Assembly (NCBI GenBank): GCA_036563245.1 | Contig: DATCMU010000012.1 | Coordinates: 1-64,000, forward strand | Origin: DATCMU01 sp036563245 | GTDB taxonomy: Bacteria > Pseudomonadota > Alphaproteobacteria > Rhizobiales > Devosiaceae | Reading direction: 5' to 3' | Length of the DNA: 64,000 nt | In this document: piece by piece, positions 1 to 8,265 of the stretch | How the letters are laid out: each line of letters opens with the position of its first letter | How positions within the stretch are numbered: the stretch's first letter is position 1 | The notes under the pieces: model-generated | What the model was told of the DNA's origin: nothing | Database searches by the model: none | The model's input: only the letters and a program-made list of their open reading frames with translations | Program-made: the position numbers and the translations under genes

Positions 1-131
1 AAATCCGGGCTTGTCACCCGCGAAATCTCGACCTATGTTCCGCGCCGCTGGGGTGGGTGCATGCTTCGCGCCACTGCCGGGGCTTGTGCCTTGGTTCCCC
101 AGGGCCGGACAGGCCGCGCCTGTCCGTGTGA

Positions 132-208
132 GCCGCCTTAGCTCAGTCGGTTAGAGCGCTAGATTGTGGATCTAGAGGTCCCCCGTTCGATCCGGGGAGG
201 CGGTACCA
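132..208 (+). tRNA. tRNA-His (anticodon GTG)
   Basis: A full cloverleaf can be folded. The acceptor arm pairs 132-138 with 198-204. The D stem is GCTC/GAGC, the anticodon stem is CTAGA/TCTAG around loop TTGTGGA with GTG at 166-168, and the T stem is CCCCG/CGGGG. The CCA end is encoded at 206-208. The base before the acceptor stem is A131 and the discriminator is A205. The usual extra G at position -1 opposite C73 is therefore missing, which is known for one clade of alphaproteobacteria whose HisS is also divergent; that hisS lies at 44851. A short inverted repeat follows at 215-231. Confidence 0.97.
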
Positions 209-310
209 CCCCTCTTCCGTCCATTACGGAACCGCCCCGGTCAGGCTGACCTTTGCGCCCCGAGGCCTGAATGCGTGGCCTAGTTCTTGCGCCGAACCTG
301 CCGTTCACGT

Positions 311-1471
311 TCAGATCAGTTTGCGAGCCGCCAGATTGCGCATCAGGGCCGATGCTCCAAACGTCCAGGGTGGGCATTGCGTGCTCCCGTCTACCGTGTT
401 TTCCAGCGTGCCCAGGCCGTCCGCGCGAATCCGCACCACGTCGCCGATCTTGTGGGTGAACCCCTGGCCCGGCGCATCGCGGTCCTGCACCGGCGCAAAC
501 AGCGTACCAAGAAACAGCATGAACCCGTCCGGATATTGATGATGCGGCCCGATTGTCTGGGCGACCAGGTCAAGCGGGTCGCGGCTGATCTCGGCCATGC
601 GCGAATGCCCCCTGAGCACGAATCCGTCGCGCCCTTCAATCACGAGTTCGAGTTCGGCCACGCGCACGTCGTCGATCCCGAAACTGTCATCGAACAGGCG
701 GATGAACGGACCGATGGCGCAAGAGGCATTGTTGTCCTTCGCCTTGCCGAGCAGCAGCGCGGACCGCCCCTCGATATCGCGCAGGTTGACGTCATTGCCC
801 AGCGTGGCGCCCTTCACCCGCCCCCGGCTGTCGACTGCCAGCACGATTTCCGGCTCGGGGTTGTTCCAGCCCGACTTCGGATGAAGCCCCACCCGGTCGC
901 CCCAACCCACCGAGGACAATACCTGAGCCTTGGTGAAGACTTCGGCATCCGGGCCGATCCCCACTTCGAGATATTGCGACCACATCCCTTCGGCGATCAG
1001 CGCCGCCTTGAGCTCGCCCGCTGCCTCTGTGCCCGGACGCACATTGGCGAGGCTGCCGCCGATCAAATTGCTCACCCGTGCCCGGATCGACGCCGCCCGC
1101 CCCGGGTCGCCGGCCGCCTTCTCCTCGATCACCCGCTCGATCAGGCTGCTGGCGAAGGTCACTCCGCACGCCTTGATCGCCTGCAGGTCGCACGGCGCCA
1201 GAAGCCTTGTCCCTGACTTGGCGTCATCATCCGCGCCCGTATTGGCAACGACTTCATCAAGGCCCCCGATATCCTCGCCCGCCGCCTCGGTGAGCACGCG
1301 CGCCGGATCGTCTGTCTCGAGCAGGTCGCGCACGGTGGGGATGTCCCGACTCGTGATGTCGATCACGCGGCCATCCCGGATCGCCACCACCGAAGGCCCG
1401 TCGATATCCGGGCGCCACACGCGTCCAACAAGAAGGCCCTCGCTTGCGGAATGGTCAAGTATTTCAGTCAT
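311..1471 (-). CDS. Fumarylacetoacetate hydrolase-family sugar-acid enzyme
   Basis: This 386-residue protein belongs to the long FAH-fold group that includes 2-keto-3-deoxy-pentonate dehydratases and diketo-deoxy-aldonate hydrolases. The C-terminal FAH domain (about residues 100-386) shows the metal-binding E206-P-E208 pair and the NDVNLRD motif with D227 and D232. The start at 1471 is chosen over a longer frame because GGGAGA lies about eight bases upstream. It diverges from the GntR gene at 1693, and the neighbouring operon encodes mutarotase, dehydrogenase, lactonase and enolase dehydratases. That places it at the end of a non-phosphorylating sugar-acid route, dehydrating or cleaving a 2-keto-3-deoxy sugar acid. 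The exact substrate cannot be read from sequence. Confidence 0.85.
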   Translation of the reverse strand: MTEILDHSASEGLLVGRVWRPDIDGPSVVAIRDGRVIDITSRDIPTVRDLLETDDPARVLTEAAGEDIGGLDEVVANTGADDDAKSGTRLLAPCDLQAIKACGVTFASSLIERVIEEKAAGDPGRAASIRARVSNLIGGSLANVRPGTEAAGELKAALIAEGMWSQYLEVGIGPDAEVFTKAQVLSSVGWGDRVGLHPKSGWNNPEPEIVLAVDSRGRVKGATLGNDVNLRDIEGRSALLLGKAKDNNASCAIGPFIRLFDDSFGIDDVRVAELELVIEGRDGFVLRGHSRMAEISRDPLDLVAQTIGPHHQYPDGFMLFLGTLFAPVQDRDAPGQGFTHKIGDVVRIRADGLGTLENTVDGSTQCPPWTFGASALMRNLAARKLI

Positions 1472-1638
1472 TTCAGGGTCTCCCTTGTCGGCCGCCACGC
1501 CAGTGCGTCGCGCCAGGTTCCAGCGGCTGGGCAGAGGCCAGCCAGTGCGTCCGGTCAAGATTCTGCATCCGTGGCACGGGGTTCTACCACAGGTTGCCGC
1601 GGCGAGTGGAAATGTGCCTTGACTCGATTTCGATAACC

Positions 1639-1653
1639 AACTAGCACATAGTT
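1639..1653. promoter_or_regulatory. Candidate GntR operator
   Basis: AACTA-GCACA-TAGTT is a perfect 5-5-5 inverted repeat in the 221-bp gap between the divergent FAH-family gene and the GntR gene. Its position suits control of both directions by the adjacent regulator. A second weaker repeat, GGTT-N6-AACC, spans about 1673-1686. Binding is inferred only from symmetry and location. Confidence 0.4.
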
Positions 1654-1692
1654 TGTCAAAAGCTATATTATAGGTTGATCGGAACCGATCCT

Positions 1693-2427
1693 ATGACTTC
1701 TGCAACGATAACGCTCGTGAGTTCAAGCGATGCCGATGCCAAAGGCGGCTTGGTGTCGGCGGTCATCGCTGGCGTCAACGCCCATATTCGGGACAACGGG
1801 CTGATGGTTGGCGACCTGCTGCCGAGCGAGGGCGCGTTCGCCGAGCAATTCGGGGTCTCGCGGGTCGTCATGCGAGAGGCCTATCGCTCGCTTGCCGCCC
1901 TTGGCCTGATCGATGTCGGCAACGGCCGGCGCGCGCGCGTTGCGGCAATAGACAGTGATGTGCTTGCCACAATCATCGACCACGCCGTGCACGTCGAACA
2001 GATGTCGATCCAGCAGATCTATGACCTGCGCCGTACGCTGGAGGCGCGCACTGTCGCGCTCGCCGCCCTTCGGCGTCTGGAGAAGGAGGCAAGGGCCATC
2101 AGCGATCTTGCCGCCGCGATGCGCGCGGATTTTGCTGACGCGGAAAAGGTCATGGCGCACGATATCGCCTTCCACGAGGCCATCACTCTGGCGGCCCGCA
2201 ATCCGGCATTCTCGCTCGTCCTGGGCGGGTTCAAGCAGGTGATGACCAAGACCTGGCCGATCGGATGGCGCAGTCGGGCCGATGATCGGCAGCGCATGGA
2301 GAGCATTGAGTCTCATGAGGAAATAGCCAGCGCCATTGCCGCGGGCGATGCGTCGGCGGCGCAGGTCGCCATGGCCGAGCACTTCGACAAGAGCGTCAAG
2401 GCGCTCATTTCGGCCGGTTTGATCTGA
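1693..2427 (+). CDS. GntR-family (FadR subfamily) transcriptional regulator
   Basis: This 244-residue protein has an N-terminal winged helix-turn-helix (about residues 18-88, with the LPSE and GVSR...REA pattern of GntR proteins). A C-terminal all-helical FCD ligand domain follows, containing the DLRRTLE segment and the HDIAFHEA metal/ligand motif. FCD proteins of this kind usually sense sugar acids or other carboxylates. ATG at 1693 is preferred to a TTG eighteen bases upstream, though neither has a strong ribosome site. It is the first gene of the 1693-10445 sugar operon, with 17 bp to the next gene, and diverges from the FAH-family gene, so it is the likely local repressor. Confidence 0.9.
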   Translation: MTSATITLVSSSDADAKGGLVSAVIAGVNAHIRDNGLMVGDLLPSEGAFAEQFGVSRVVMREAYRSLAALGLIDVGNGRRARVAAIDSDVLATIIDHAVHVEQMSIQQIYDLRRTLEARTVALAALRRLEKEARAISDLAAAMRADFADAEKVMAHDIAFHEAITLAARNPAFSLVLGGFKQVMTKTWPIGWRSRADDRQRMESIESHEEIASAIAAGDASAAQVAMAEHFDKSVKALISAGLI

Positions 2428-2444
2428 AGGGTGGCGGGCAGGAA

Positions 2445-3653
2445 ATGAAGATCACCGGCATCGAAACGGTACGCATCGAGGAAAACGCCAATCTCCTCTG
2501 GGTCAGGGTCATGACCGACGAGGGGATCACCGGCCTTGGCGAAACCTTCTTCATGGCACGAACCGTGGAGACCTATGTCCACGACCAGATCGCTCCGCGC
2601 GTGATCGGCGAGAACCCGCTCGACATCGAGCGGCTCGGGCGGCTGGTCCGGCCCTATGTGGGATATCGGTCGACGGGTGTGGAAACCCGCGGCAATTCCG
2701 CGTTCGACGTGGCGTTGTGGGACCTGTTCGGCAAGGTCACCAACCAGCCGGTCGCCCAGTTGCTGGGCGGCTTCGCACGCCGCGAAATCGCGACGTACAA
2801 CACCTGCGCCGGCACCGCCTATATGCGCAATGCCAAGGGCCAGACGACCGCCAACTATGACATCGTCGGCGGCAAGCGCGGACAGTACGATGACCTGAAT
2901 GCCTTTCTCACCGACGCGGGCGAGCTTGCCGAGGACCTCCTGTCCGAAGGCATAACCGGCATGAAGATCTGGCCATTCGACCTGGCCGCCGAGCGGACCG
3001 ACGGGCGGCACATCCCGGTGACAGAACTCAAGGCGGCGCTCGTGCCGTTCGAGAAGATCAGGCAGGCCGTCGGCGACCGCATGGACATCATGGTGGAATT
3101 CCATTCCATGTGGCAGTTGCTGCCGGCCATCGAACTGGCGCGCGCGCTCGAACCCTTCAATACCTACTGGCACGAAGACCCGATCCGCATCGACTGCCTG
3201 TCCGATCTCAAGCGCTATGCCGCTGCCTCGCGGGCGCCTGTATGCGCCTCGGAGTCCCTGGCGGGCCGGTCCGGGTTTCGGGATCTGCTGGAGACGGGCG
3301 CTGCGGGCATCCTCAATCTCGACCTGACCTGGTGCGGCGGGCTGACCGAGGCCAACAAGATCGCGGCGATGGCCGATACCTGGCAATTGCCGGTGGCTCC
3401 CCACGACTGCACCGGGCCCGTCACGCTGGCGGCCTCGACCCATTTGTCCCTCAGCGCCCCGAATGCGCTGATTCAGGAGAGTGTTCGCGCGTTCTACCGC
3501 ACCTGGTACCGCGACCTCGTGACCGAACTGCCGCCCATCGCCAACGGCATGATCACGATCCCGCCCGGCCCCGGGCTCGGCCTCGAACTATCACCGGACA
3601 TCGACAAGCGGTTCACCACGGTGCGCGTGGTGACAGATGCTGCGTCGCTGTAA
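2445..3653 (+). CDS. Enolase-superfamily (mandelate racemase type) sugar-acid dehydratase
   Basis: A 402-residue member of the mandelate racemase/muconate lactonizing family, with an N-terminal capping domain and a C-terminal barrel. Likely metal ligands are E218, E244 (HEDP) and E270 (ASES). A D293/H320 dyad is spaced 27 residues apart, as in mandelate racemase. The catalytic strand reads K174-I-W176 rather than the usual K-x-K, so only one conventional Lys is present. With the His base this fits a syn or anti dehydration rather than racemization. It is preceded by AGGAA and lies between a GntR gene and a sugar ABC transporter. It probably dehydrates an aldonate; the substrate is unknown. 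Confidence 0.85.
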   Translation: MKITGIETVRIEENANLLWVRVMTDEGITGLGETFFMARTVETYVHDQIAPRVIGENPLDIERLGRLVRPYVGYRSTGVETRGNSAFDVALWDLFGKVTNQPVAQLLGGFARREIATYNTCAGTAYMRNAKGQTTANYDIVGGKRGQYDDLNAFLTDAGELAEDLLSEGITGMKIWPFDLAAERTDGRHIPVTELKAALVPFEKIRQAVGDRMDIMVEFHSMWQLLPAIELARALEPFNTYWHEDPIRIDCLSDLKRYAAASRAPVCASESLAGRSGFRDLLETGAAGILNLDLTWCGGLTEANKIAAMADTWQLPVAPHDCTGPVTLAASTHLSLSAPNALIQESVRAFYRTWYRDLVTELPPIANGMITIPPGPGLGLELSPDIDKRFTTVRVVTDAASL

Positions 3654-3681
3654 ACAGACCAACCCCAAAGGGAGGAAAACC

Positions 3682-4665
3682 ATGACCAACAAGATCAGTA
3701 GCATTGCCCTTGCGGCCGCGATGGGCCTTGCGACCCTGACCGGCGCGCAGGCCGCAGACCCGCTGAAGATCGTCTTCACGCACCACTCTTCGGCCTCCAA
3801 CACGTTCTGGCAGGCGGTCAAGAAGGGCTTCGACGATGCCTGCGCCAGAATCCAGGCCGATTGCCAGATGGTCTTTACCCAGACCGAGGGTTCCGTCGAA
3901 CAGCAGCAGGCCAACATGCAGGCGGCCCTGGCGCGCAAGCCCGACGGATTGATCACGTCGATCGTGGACGACAATGCGTTCGACCAGACGATTGCGGATG
4001 CCCGCGCCCAGGGCGTCGTGGTGATTGCGGCAAACGTTGATGACTCCCAGGGCGCTGCCGGCAATGCCCGCCAGGCGTTCATTGGCCAGAACTTCATCCC
4101 CGCCGGCCATTCGCTCGGCGCGGCCATCGCCAAGCACTTCCCCGAGAGCGGCCCGATCAAAGTGCTGGTGGGCGTTTCAGCGCCGGGCCAGAACTGGTCC
4201 GAACAGCGCGCCCAGGGCGTGATCAACTTCATGGAAGACTACAAGAAGGCTCATCCGGACCGCGACGTGAGCTGGGACAAGATCGATTCCGGGACCGACC
4301 TGGCCACCACTGCCGACCGCGTGGGCGCCTATCTTTCCGCGCATCCGGACACAACGGCCTATTTCGACACCGGTTTCTGGTGTGCCTCGGTAGCCCGTGT
4401 GCTCAAGGATCGTGGCGTCGAGCCAGGCAAGGTTCTCATGGGCGGTTTCGACCTGGTCCCCGAAGTGCTGCAGCAGATGAAGGCGGGCTACGTCCAGGCC
4501 CTCGTCGACCAGCAGCCCTATGAGCAGGGCTTCATGCCGGTCATGGAAATCTACCTTGCCAAGACCGTCGGACTGGCGCCAGCGGATATCAATACCGGCA
4601 ATGCCATCGTGACCCCCGACCAGGTCGACAGCGTGATGAAGCTGTCGTCGGAAGGTCTCCGCTAG
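3682..4665 (+). CDS. Sugar ABC transporter periplasmic binding protein
   Basis: This 327-residue protein starts at an ATG with GGAGG seven bases upstream. A signal peptide (residues 1-24, ending GAQA-A) is followed by a type I periplasmic binding fold of the ribose/galactose family (LKIVFTHHSS, then the FDLVPEVLQQMKAGY hinge region). It delivers a monosaccharide or related ligand to the permease at 4744 and ATPase at 5724. A GC-rich hairpin directly after its stop codon probably keeps its transcript more abundant than the permease part. The ligand is likely the sugar metabolised by the downstream dehydrogenase, epimerase and lactonase. Confidence 0.9.
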   Translation: MTNKISSIALAAAMGLATLTGAQAADPLKIVFTHHSSASNTFWQAVKKGFDDACARIQADCQMVFTQTEGSVEQQQANMQAALARKPDGLITSIVDDNAFDQTIADARAQGVVVIAANVDDSQGAAGNARQAFIGQNFIPAGHSLGAAIAKHFPESGPIKVLVGVSAPGQNWSEQRAQGVINFMEDYKKAHPDRDVSWDKIDSGTDLATTADRVGAYLSAHPDTTAYFDTGFWCASVARVLKDRGVEPGKVLMGGFDLVPEVLQQMKAGYVQALVDQQPYEQGFMPVMEIYLAKTVGLAPADINTGNAIVTPDQVDSVMKLSSEGLR

Positions 4666-4680
4666 GCGACAATCCACGTT

Positions 4681-4701
4681 GGGGCGGCCCTGTGCCGCCC
4701 C
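4681..4701 (+). other. Intercistronic hairpin after binding-protein gene
   Basis: GGGGCGGC-CCTGT-GCCGCCCC forms a perfect 8-bp stem with a 5-base loop in the 78-bp gap between binding protein and permease. There is no U-run, so it is more likely an RNA-stabilising or partial-termination element than a full terminator. Confidence 0.7.
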
Positions 4702-4743
4702 GGCAATCTCTCACCCGGCTTTCATGAATGGTGCAGACCGGCG

Positions 4744-5727
4744 ATGAAAAGACTGCTCAAGATCTATCTCGAAAAACCCGAGCTCGCGGGCCTGGTGCTG
4801 CTGGTCATCCTGATCGCGGTATTCCAGGTCAAGTCGGACGGCATATTCCTCGGCCAGCAGAATCTGCGTGGCATTCTGGGCCTGCTTCCCGAGACCGGGT
4901 TGATTGCCATCGGCGTAACCCTGCTCATGATCAGCGGCGAATTCGACCTCTCGGTCGGTTCGGTCTTCGCGCTCATGCCCATGTCAATGGCGATCGCGAT
5001 GACCCATGGCGTGCCATTCGTACCGGCGATGATGCTCGGCTTCGCGGTCTGTCTCGCCATTGGCTTCATCAACGGCTACATCACGCTCACGTTCAATATT
5101 CCCAGCTTCATCACCACGCTGGGGATGTTGTTCATGGCCCGCTCGATGACGGTCGTCATCTCCGGCGGGTTTCCGCCGCTTCTGTCGAGCGACATTCCAA
5201 CCTGGCTGTTCACGTCCTACGTGGGGCCCGGCGAGTTGTTCCGGATGTCGTTCCTGTGGTTCCTGGTTGTCGGCATTCTCGCCGGCCTGCTCCTGGCACG
5301 TACCAATTTCGGCAACTGGATCACCGCTGTCGGCGGGTTCCAGCAGGCCGCCGCGGCAACGGGCATTCCCGTGAAGCGGGTGAAGATGGTCAGCTTCATG
5401 CTCTGCTCGGTGCTGGCCGGATTCGCCGGCATGATCCAGGTGTTTCGCCTCGGCTCGCCCTTGCCTTCAATCGGCGAGGGGCTTGAATTGCAGGCGGTCG
5501 CCGCTGCCGTGATCGGAGGTACCGCACTGACCGGTGGCATCGGCACCATCCTTGGCGGGGTGCTTGGCGCCTTGCTGATCCGTGTCATCGACAACGGCCT
5601 GGTTCTCACTCAGGTCGACGCAAACTGGTTCAAGTTCGCGGTCGGCTTTCTCACGATTTTCGCGGTGGTCGCCAATGCATGGCTCAGGGCCCGCGCGAAG
5701 CGGATCAAGGTGGAGATCTCGTCATGA
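4744..5727 (+). CDS. Sugar ABC transporter permease (RbsC/FrcC-like)
   Basis: A 327-residue integral membrane protein of the ribose-type (CUT2) permease family. Multiple hydrophobic helices are visible from residue 15 onward. The conserved stretch GEFDLSVGSVFAL is typical of the family, as is the late GG-T-LTGG-IGTILGG segment that contacts the ATPase. It would form the inner-membrane channel with the binding protein at 3682 and the ATPase at 5724. Its stop overlaps the next start in an ATGA arrangement, which indicates translational coupling. Confidence 0.92.
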   Translation: MKRLLKIYLEKPELAGLVLLVILIAVFQVKSDGIFLGQQNLRGILGLLPETGLIAIGVTLLMISGEFDLSVGSVFALMPMSMAIAMTHGVPFVPAMMLGFAVCLAIGFINGYITLTFNIPSFITTLGMLFMARSMTVVISGGFPPLLSSDIPTWLFTSYVGPGELFRMSFLWFLVVGILAGLLLARTNFGNWITAVGGFQQAAAATGIPVKRVKMVSFMLCSVLAGFAGMIQVFRLGSPLPSIGEGLELQAVAAAVIGGTALTGGIGTILGGVLGALLIRVIDNGLVLTQVDANWFKFAVGFLTIFAVVANAWLRARAKRIKVEISS

Positions 5728-6455
5728 CCAGTCCGATTATCTCCTGCCAGAAGATCGAGAAATGGTACTCAGGCGTTCACGCGCTCAAGCAGGTGTCGCT
5801 CGACATCGTTCCGGGCGAAGCCGTGGGCCTTGTGGGCGACAACGGTGCCGGCAAGTCCACGCTGATCAACATCATTTCCGGTGTGCAGACGGCAGACGCG
5901 GGTGAGGTCCACTTCGAAGGGCGGCCGGTTTCCATCAGGTCGCCGCGCGATGCCATGGATCTCGGCATCGAGACGATCTACCAGTACAATTCGATGGTCC
6001 CGAGCATGTCGATTGCCCGCAATCTGTTCATCGGGCGCGAGCCATTGCGGCTCGGCGTCATGGGCTTTGGATTGATCGACCTGAAGAAGATGCGTCAGGA
6101 GAGCGTCCGCGCCATCGCCGATGTCGACCTCCACCTCAGGACGCCGGACGCGCTTGTCGGCGAACTCTCGGGCGGTCAGCGCCAGGGCGTGGCCATCGCC
6201 CGCGCCATGTACTTCAAGTCGAAGCTCATGATCCTCGACGAGCCCACCAACCACCTGTCGGTCAAGGAAACCAACAAGGTTCTGGGGTTCGTGCAGTCGC
6301 TCAAGGAGCAGGGGATCACCAGCATCTTCATCAGCCACAACATTCATCACGTGTTCGAATGCTGCGACAGGATCGTCGCCATGGCGCGCGGCGAGATCGT
6401 TCTCGACAAGCCCGCCAGCGAAACGAACATGGATGAAGTGCTCGACGTTCTCTGA
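5724..6455 (+). CDS. Sugar ABC transporter ATP-binding protein (short, single-domain)
   Basis: A 243-residue ATPase with Walker A GDNGAGKST (about 38-46), signature LSGGQ (148-152), Walker B LMILDEP and a switch His in FISHN (about 205). The ribose-type partner normally carries two fused ATPase domains in about 500 residues. This one has a single domain, as in the fructose transporter FrcA of rhizobia, so it presumably works as a homodimer. The start overlaps the permease stop by four bases. Downstream, 6459-6482 folds into a GC-rich hairpin. Confidence 0.92.
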   Translation: MTSPIISCQKIEKWYSGVHALKQVSLDIVPGEAVGLVGDNGAGKSTLINIISGVQTADAGEVHFEGRPVSIRSPRDAMDLGIETIYQYNSMVPSMSIARNLFIGREPLRLGVMGFGLIDLKKMRQESVRAIADVDLHLRTPDALVGELSGGQRQGVAIARAMYFKSKLMILDEPTNHLSVKETNKVLGFVQSLKEQGITSIFISHNIHHVFECCDRIVAMARGEIVLDKPASETNMDEVLDVL

Positions 6456-6458
6456 CAT

Positions 6459-6482
6459 GCGCCCCAGGTGGCGTTGGGGCGC
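6459..6482 (+). other. Hairpin after sugar ABC ATPase gene
   Basis: GCGCCCC and GGGGCGC pair across a 10-base loop just after the ATPase stop. No U-run follows, so partial termination or mRNA 3'-end protection is more likely than full termination within this operon. Confidence 0.5.
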
Positions 6483-6555
6483 CGCAGGGGCAGGGAGCGA
6501 TCGGGAATCTTCGGCCTTGGCCACAACATGACGAAACAGGAAATGGGGAATCACA

Positions 6556-7314
6556 GTGCAACTGCGACTTGATGACAAGACCGCCTTGGTCACCGGCGCG
6601 CTGGGATCGCTCGGCCGCGCACAGTCGGAGGCTTACGCCGCCGCTGGTGCCCGGGTCATCCTGCTCGACCGTCCGGACAACGAGAACGGGGCAGCGTTTG
6701 CTTCGGAACTGGCCAAAAAGCATGGCGTCGAAACCACTTATGTGGGCCACGACCTGTCAGATCTCGAGGCGACGGAGGCCAGAGGGCACGCGCTTTCCGA
6801 GCAATTCGGCGGGATCGACATTCTGGTCAACAACGCCGCGTTGATCATCAACCGGCCGTTCGAGGAATTCTCGGTCGCCGAATATGACGAGCAACTACGG
6901 GTGAACGCCGCGGCGGCGCTGGCGATGGCCCGCGCGCTGGCTCCGGGCATGAAACGCAAGAAGTATGGCAAGATCATCAACTTCTGCTCGCTCACGCTCA
7001 ATGGCCGCTGGGACGGCTACGTCCCCTACGTGGTGTCAAAGGGCGCCATGCTCGGCCTGACCAAGGGACTGGCGCGCGAACTCGGACCGCATGGAATTTG
7101 CGTCAACGCGATCTCCCCCGGCGCGGTGGTCTCCGAGGCCGAGGAACGCGTCTTCGGCGACCGACTGGCCGAGTACAACTCCTGGATTCTGGAAAACCAG
7201 AGCCTGAAGACCAGAATCGAACCGGCGGACGTCGCCGCGTTGTCGGTGTTTCTCGCCTCGCACGCATCCGACATGATCAGCGGCCAGAATATCGGCATAG
7301 ATGGCGGCTGGTAG
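6556..7314 (+). CDS. Short-chain dehydrogenase/reductase, probable sugar dehydrogenase
   Basis: A 252-residue classical SDR. The nucleotide motif TGALGSLG lies at 13-20, NNAA at 92-95, and the catalytic residues are Ser145, Tyr158 and Lys162 (YVPYVVSK). The C-terminal GQNIGIDGGW is typical. It starts at GTG with a GGGG/GGAA run upstream. Acidic D38 after the second strand (LLDRP) suggests NAD preference. Flanked by a sugar transporter, an aldose epimerase and a lactonase, it most likely oxidises an aldose to its lactone, although 2-keto-3-deoxy-aldonate oxidation is an alternative. Confidence 0.88.
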   Translation: MQLRLDDKTALVTGALGSLGRAQSEAYAAAGARVILLDRPDNENGAAFASELAKKHGVETTYVGHDLSDLEATEARGHALSEQFGGIDILVNNAALIINRPFEEFSVAEYDEQLRVNAAAALAMARALAPGMKRKKYGKIINFCSLTLNGRWDGYVPYVVSKGAMLGLTKGLARELGPHGICVNAISPGAVVSEAEERVFGDRLAEYNSWILENQSLKTRIEPADVAALSVFLASHASDMISGQNIGIDGGW

Positions 7315-7331
7315 GCGGGAAGGGGGCGTCC

Positions 7332-8240
7332 ATGCCGGGGCACGCGGAAGCTGCAAGGATCACCCTCGCCGACGGGTTTTCGGAACTCGATATCGTTCCT
7401 GGCAAGGGCGCCGCGCTTGCGAGATATGACTGGGTGCGGGGCAAGTCGCCCGTTCCGATCTTCCTGGCAACGCCCTTTGGTACAGGGCCAGACGCCATGG
7501 ACGTTGCCTGCATCGTGCTCGCGCCCTGGTCAAACCGTATCAGCGGCGGCGGTTTCTTCCATGCCGATCGGTTCGTTGCGCTCACCCCGAACCGTCCGGG
7601 CGAGACATTCCCCATACACGGCAATGCTTTCCAGTGCGCCTGGACTGTTGACGAAGTAACGGCCAGTTCGGCTTCACTCTCGCTCGACTCCGATGGACCG
7701 GGGGAGTTTCGCTATACTGCGAAGCTGAACTATCGGCTTGAGGGCGGCGCTCTCACCGTCGCGCTTGGCATCGTCAACCGGGCTGAACGCGATCTGCCCT
7801 TCGGCCTTGGCGTCCACCCGTGGCTCCCCCGGACCCCGGAGACGGAGTTGCAGTTCGACGCGGAGGGCGTCTGGCTCGAGGACGACAGCCATCTGCCCAG
7901 CGGGCACATCCCGATCGCCGCCGCCCCACTATGGGAATTTGGCAAGAGCCGGCCCCTGCCTTCGAATTGGATCAACAATGCCTTCAGTGGCTGGGATCGA
8001 ACCGCGCGCATCGTTTGGCGGGACAGGGCGCTCGCGCTGGGTGTTGAAAGTTCACAGGCGCTTTCAACCTGCATCGTCTATTCGCCCGATCGGGACGCGG
8101 ACTTCTTCTGCTTCGAGCCGGTGACCCATCCCGTCGATGCCCACAACATGGACAAGGGCGCGCAAACCGGTCTGGCGATACTGGCGCCGGGCGATGCCCT
8201 TGAAACCTGGACCAGGTTCAGCCCCGAGCCGCTCGCCTGA
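7332..8240 (+). CDS. Aldose 1-epimerase family protein (mutarotase)
   Basis: A 302-residue protein of the galactose-mutarotase fold. Key family signatures are the PWSNRI segment near residue 62, HGN (FPIHGNAFQ), the GVHPWLPR stretch and the late FCFEPVTHP motif that carries the catalytic Glu in this family. ATG at 7332 follows a GGGGG stretch and lies 17 bp after the SDR stop. It interconverts anomers so the adjacent dehydrogenase receives its preferred form. The frame extends further upstream, but that part overlaps the SDR gene and is not credible. Confidence 0.88.
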   Translation: MPGHAEAARITLADGFSELDIVPGKGAALARYDWVRGKSPVPIFLATPFGTGPDAMDVACIVLAPWSNRISGGGFFHADRFVALTPNRPGETFPIHGNAFQCAWTVDEVTASSASLSLDSDGPGEFRYTAKLNYRLEGGALTVALGIVNRAERDLPFGLGVHPWLPRTPETELQFDAEGVWLEDDSHLPSGHIPIAAAPLWEFGKSRPLPSNWINNAFSGWDRTARIVWRDRALALGVESSQALSTCIVYSPDRDADFFCFEPVTHPVDAHNMDKGAQTGLAILAPGDALETWTRFSPEPLA

Positions 8241-8265
8241 CCCCTTGAGAATCCCGGAGAAAATC

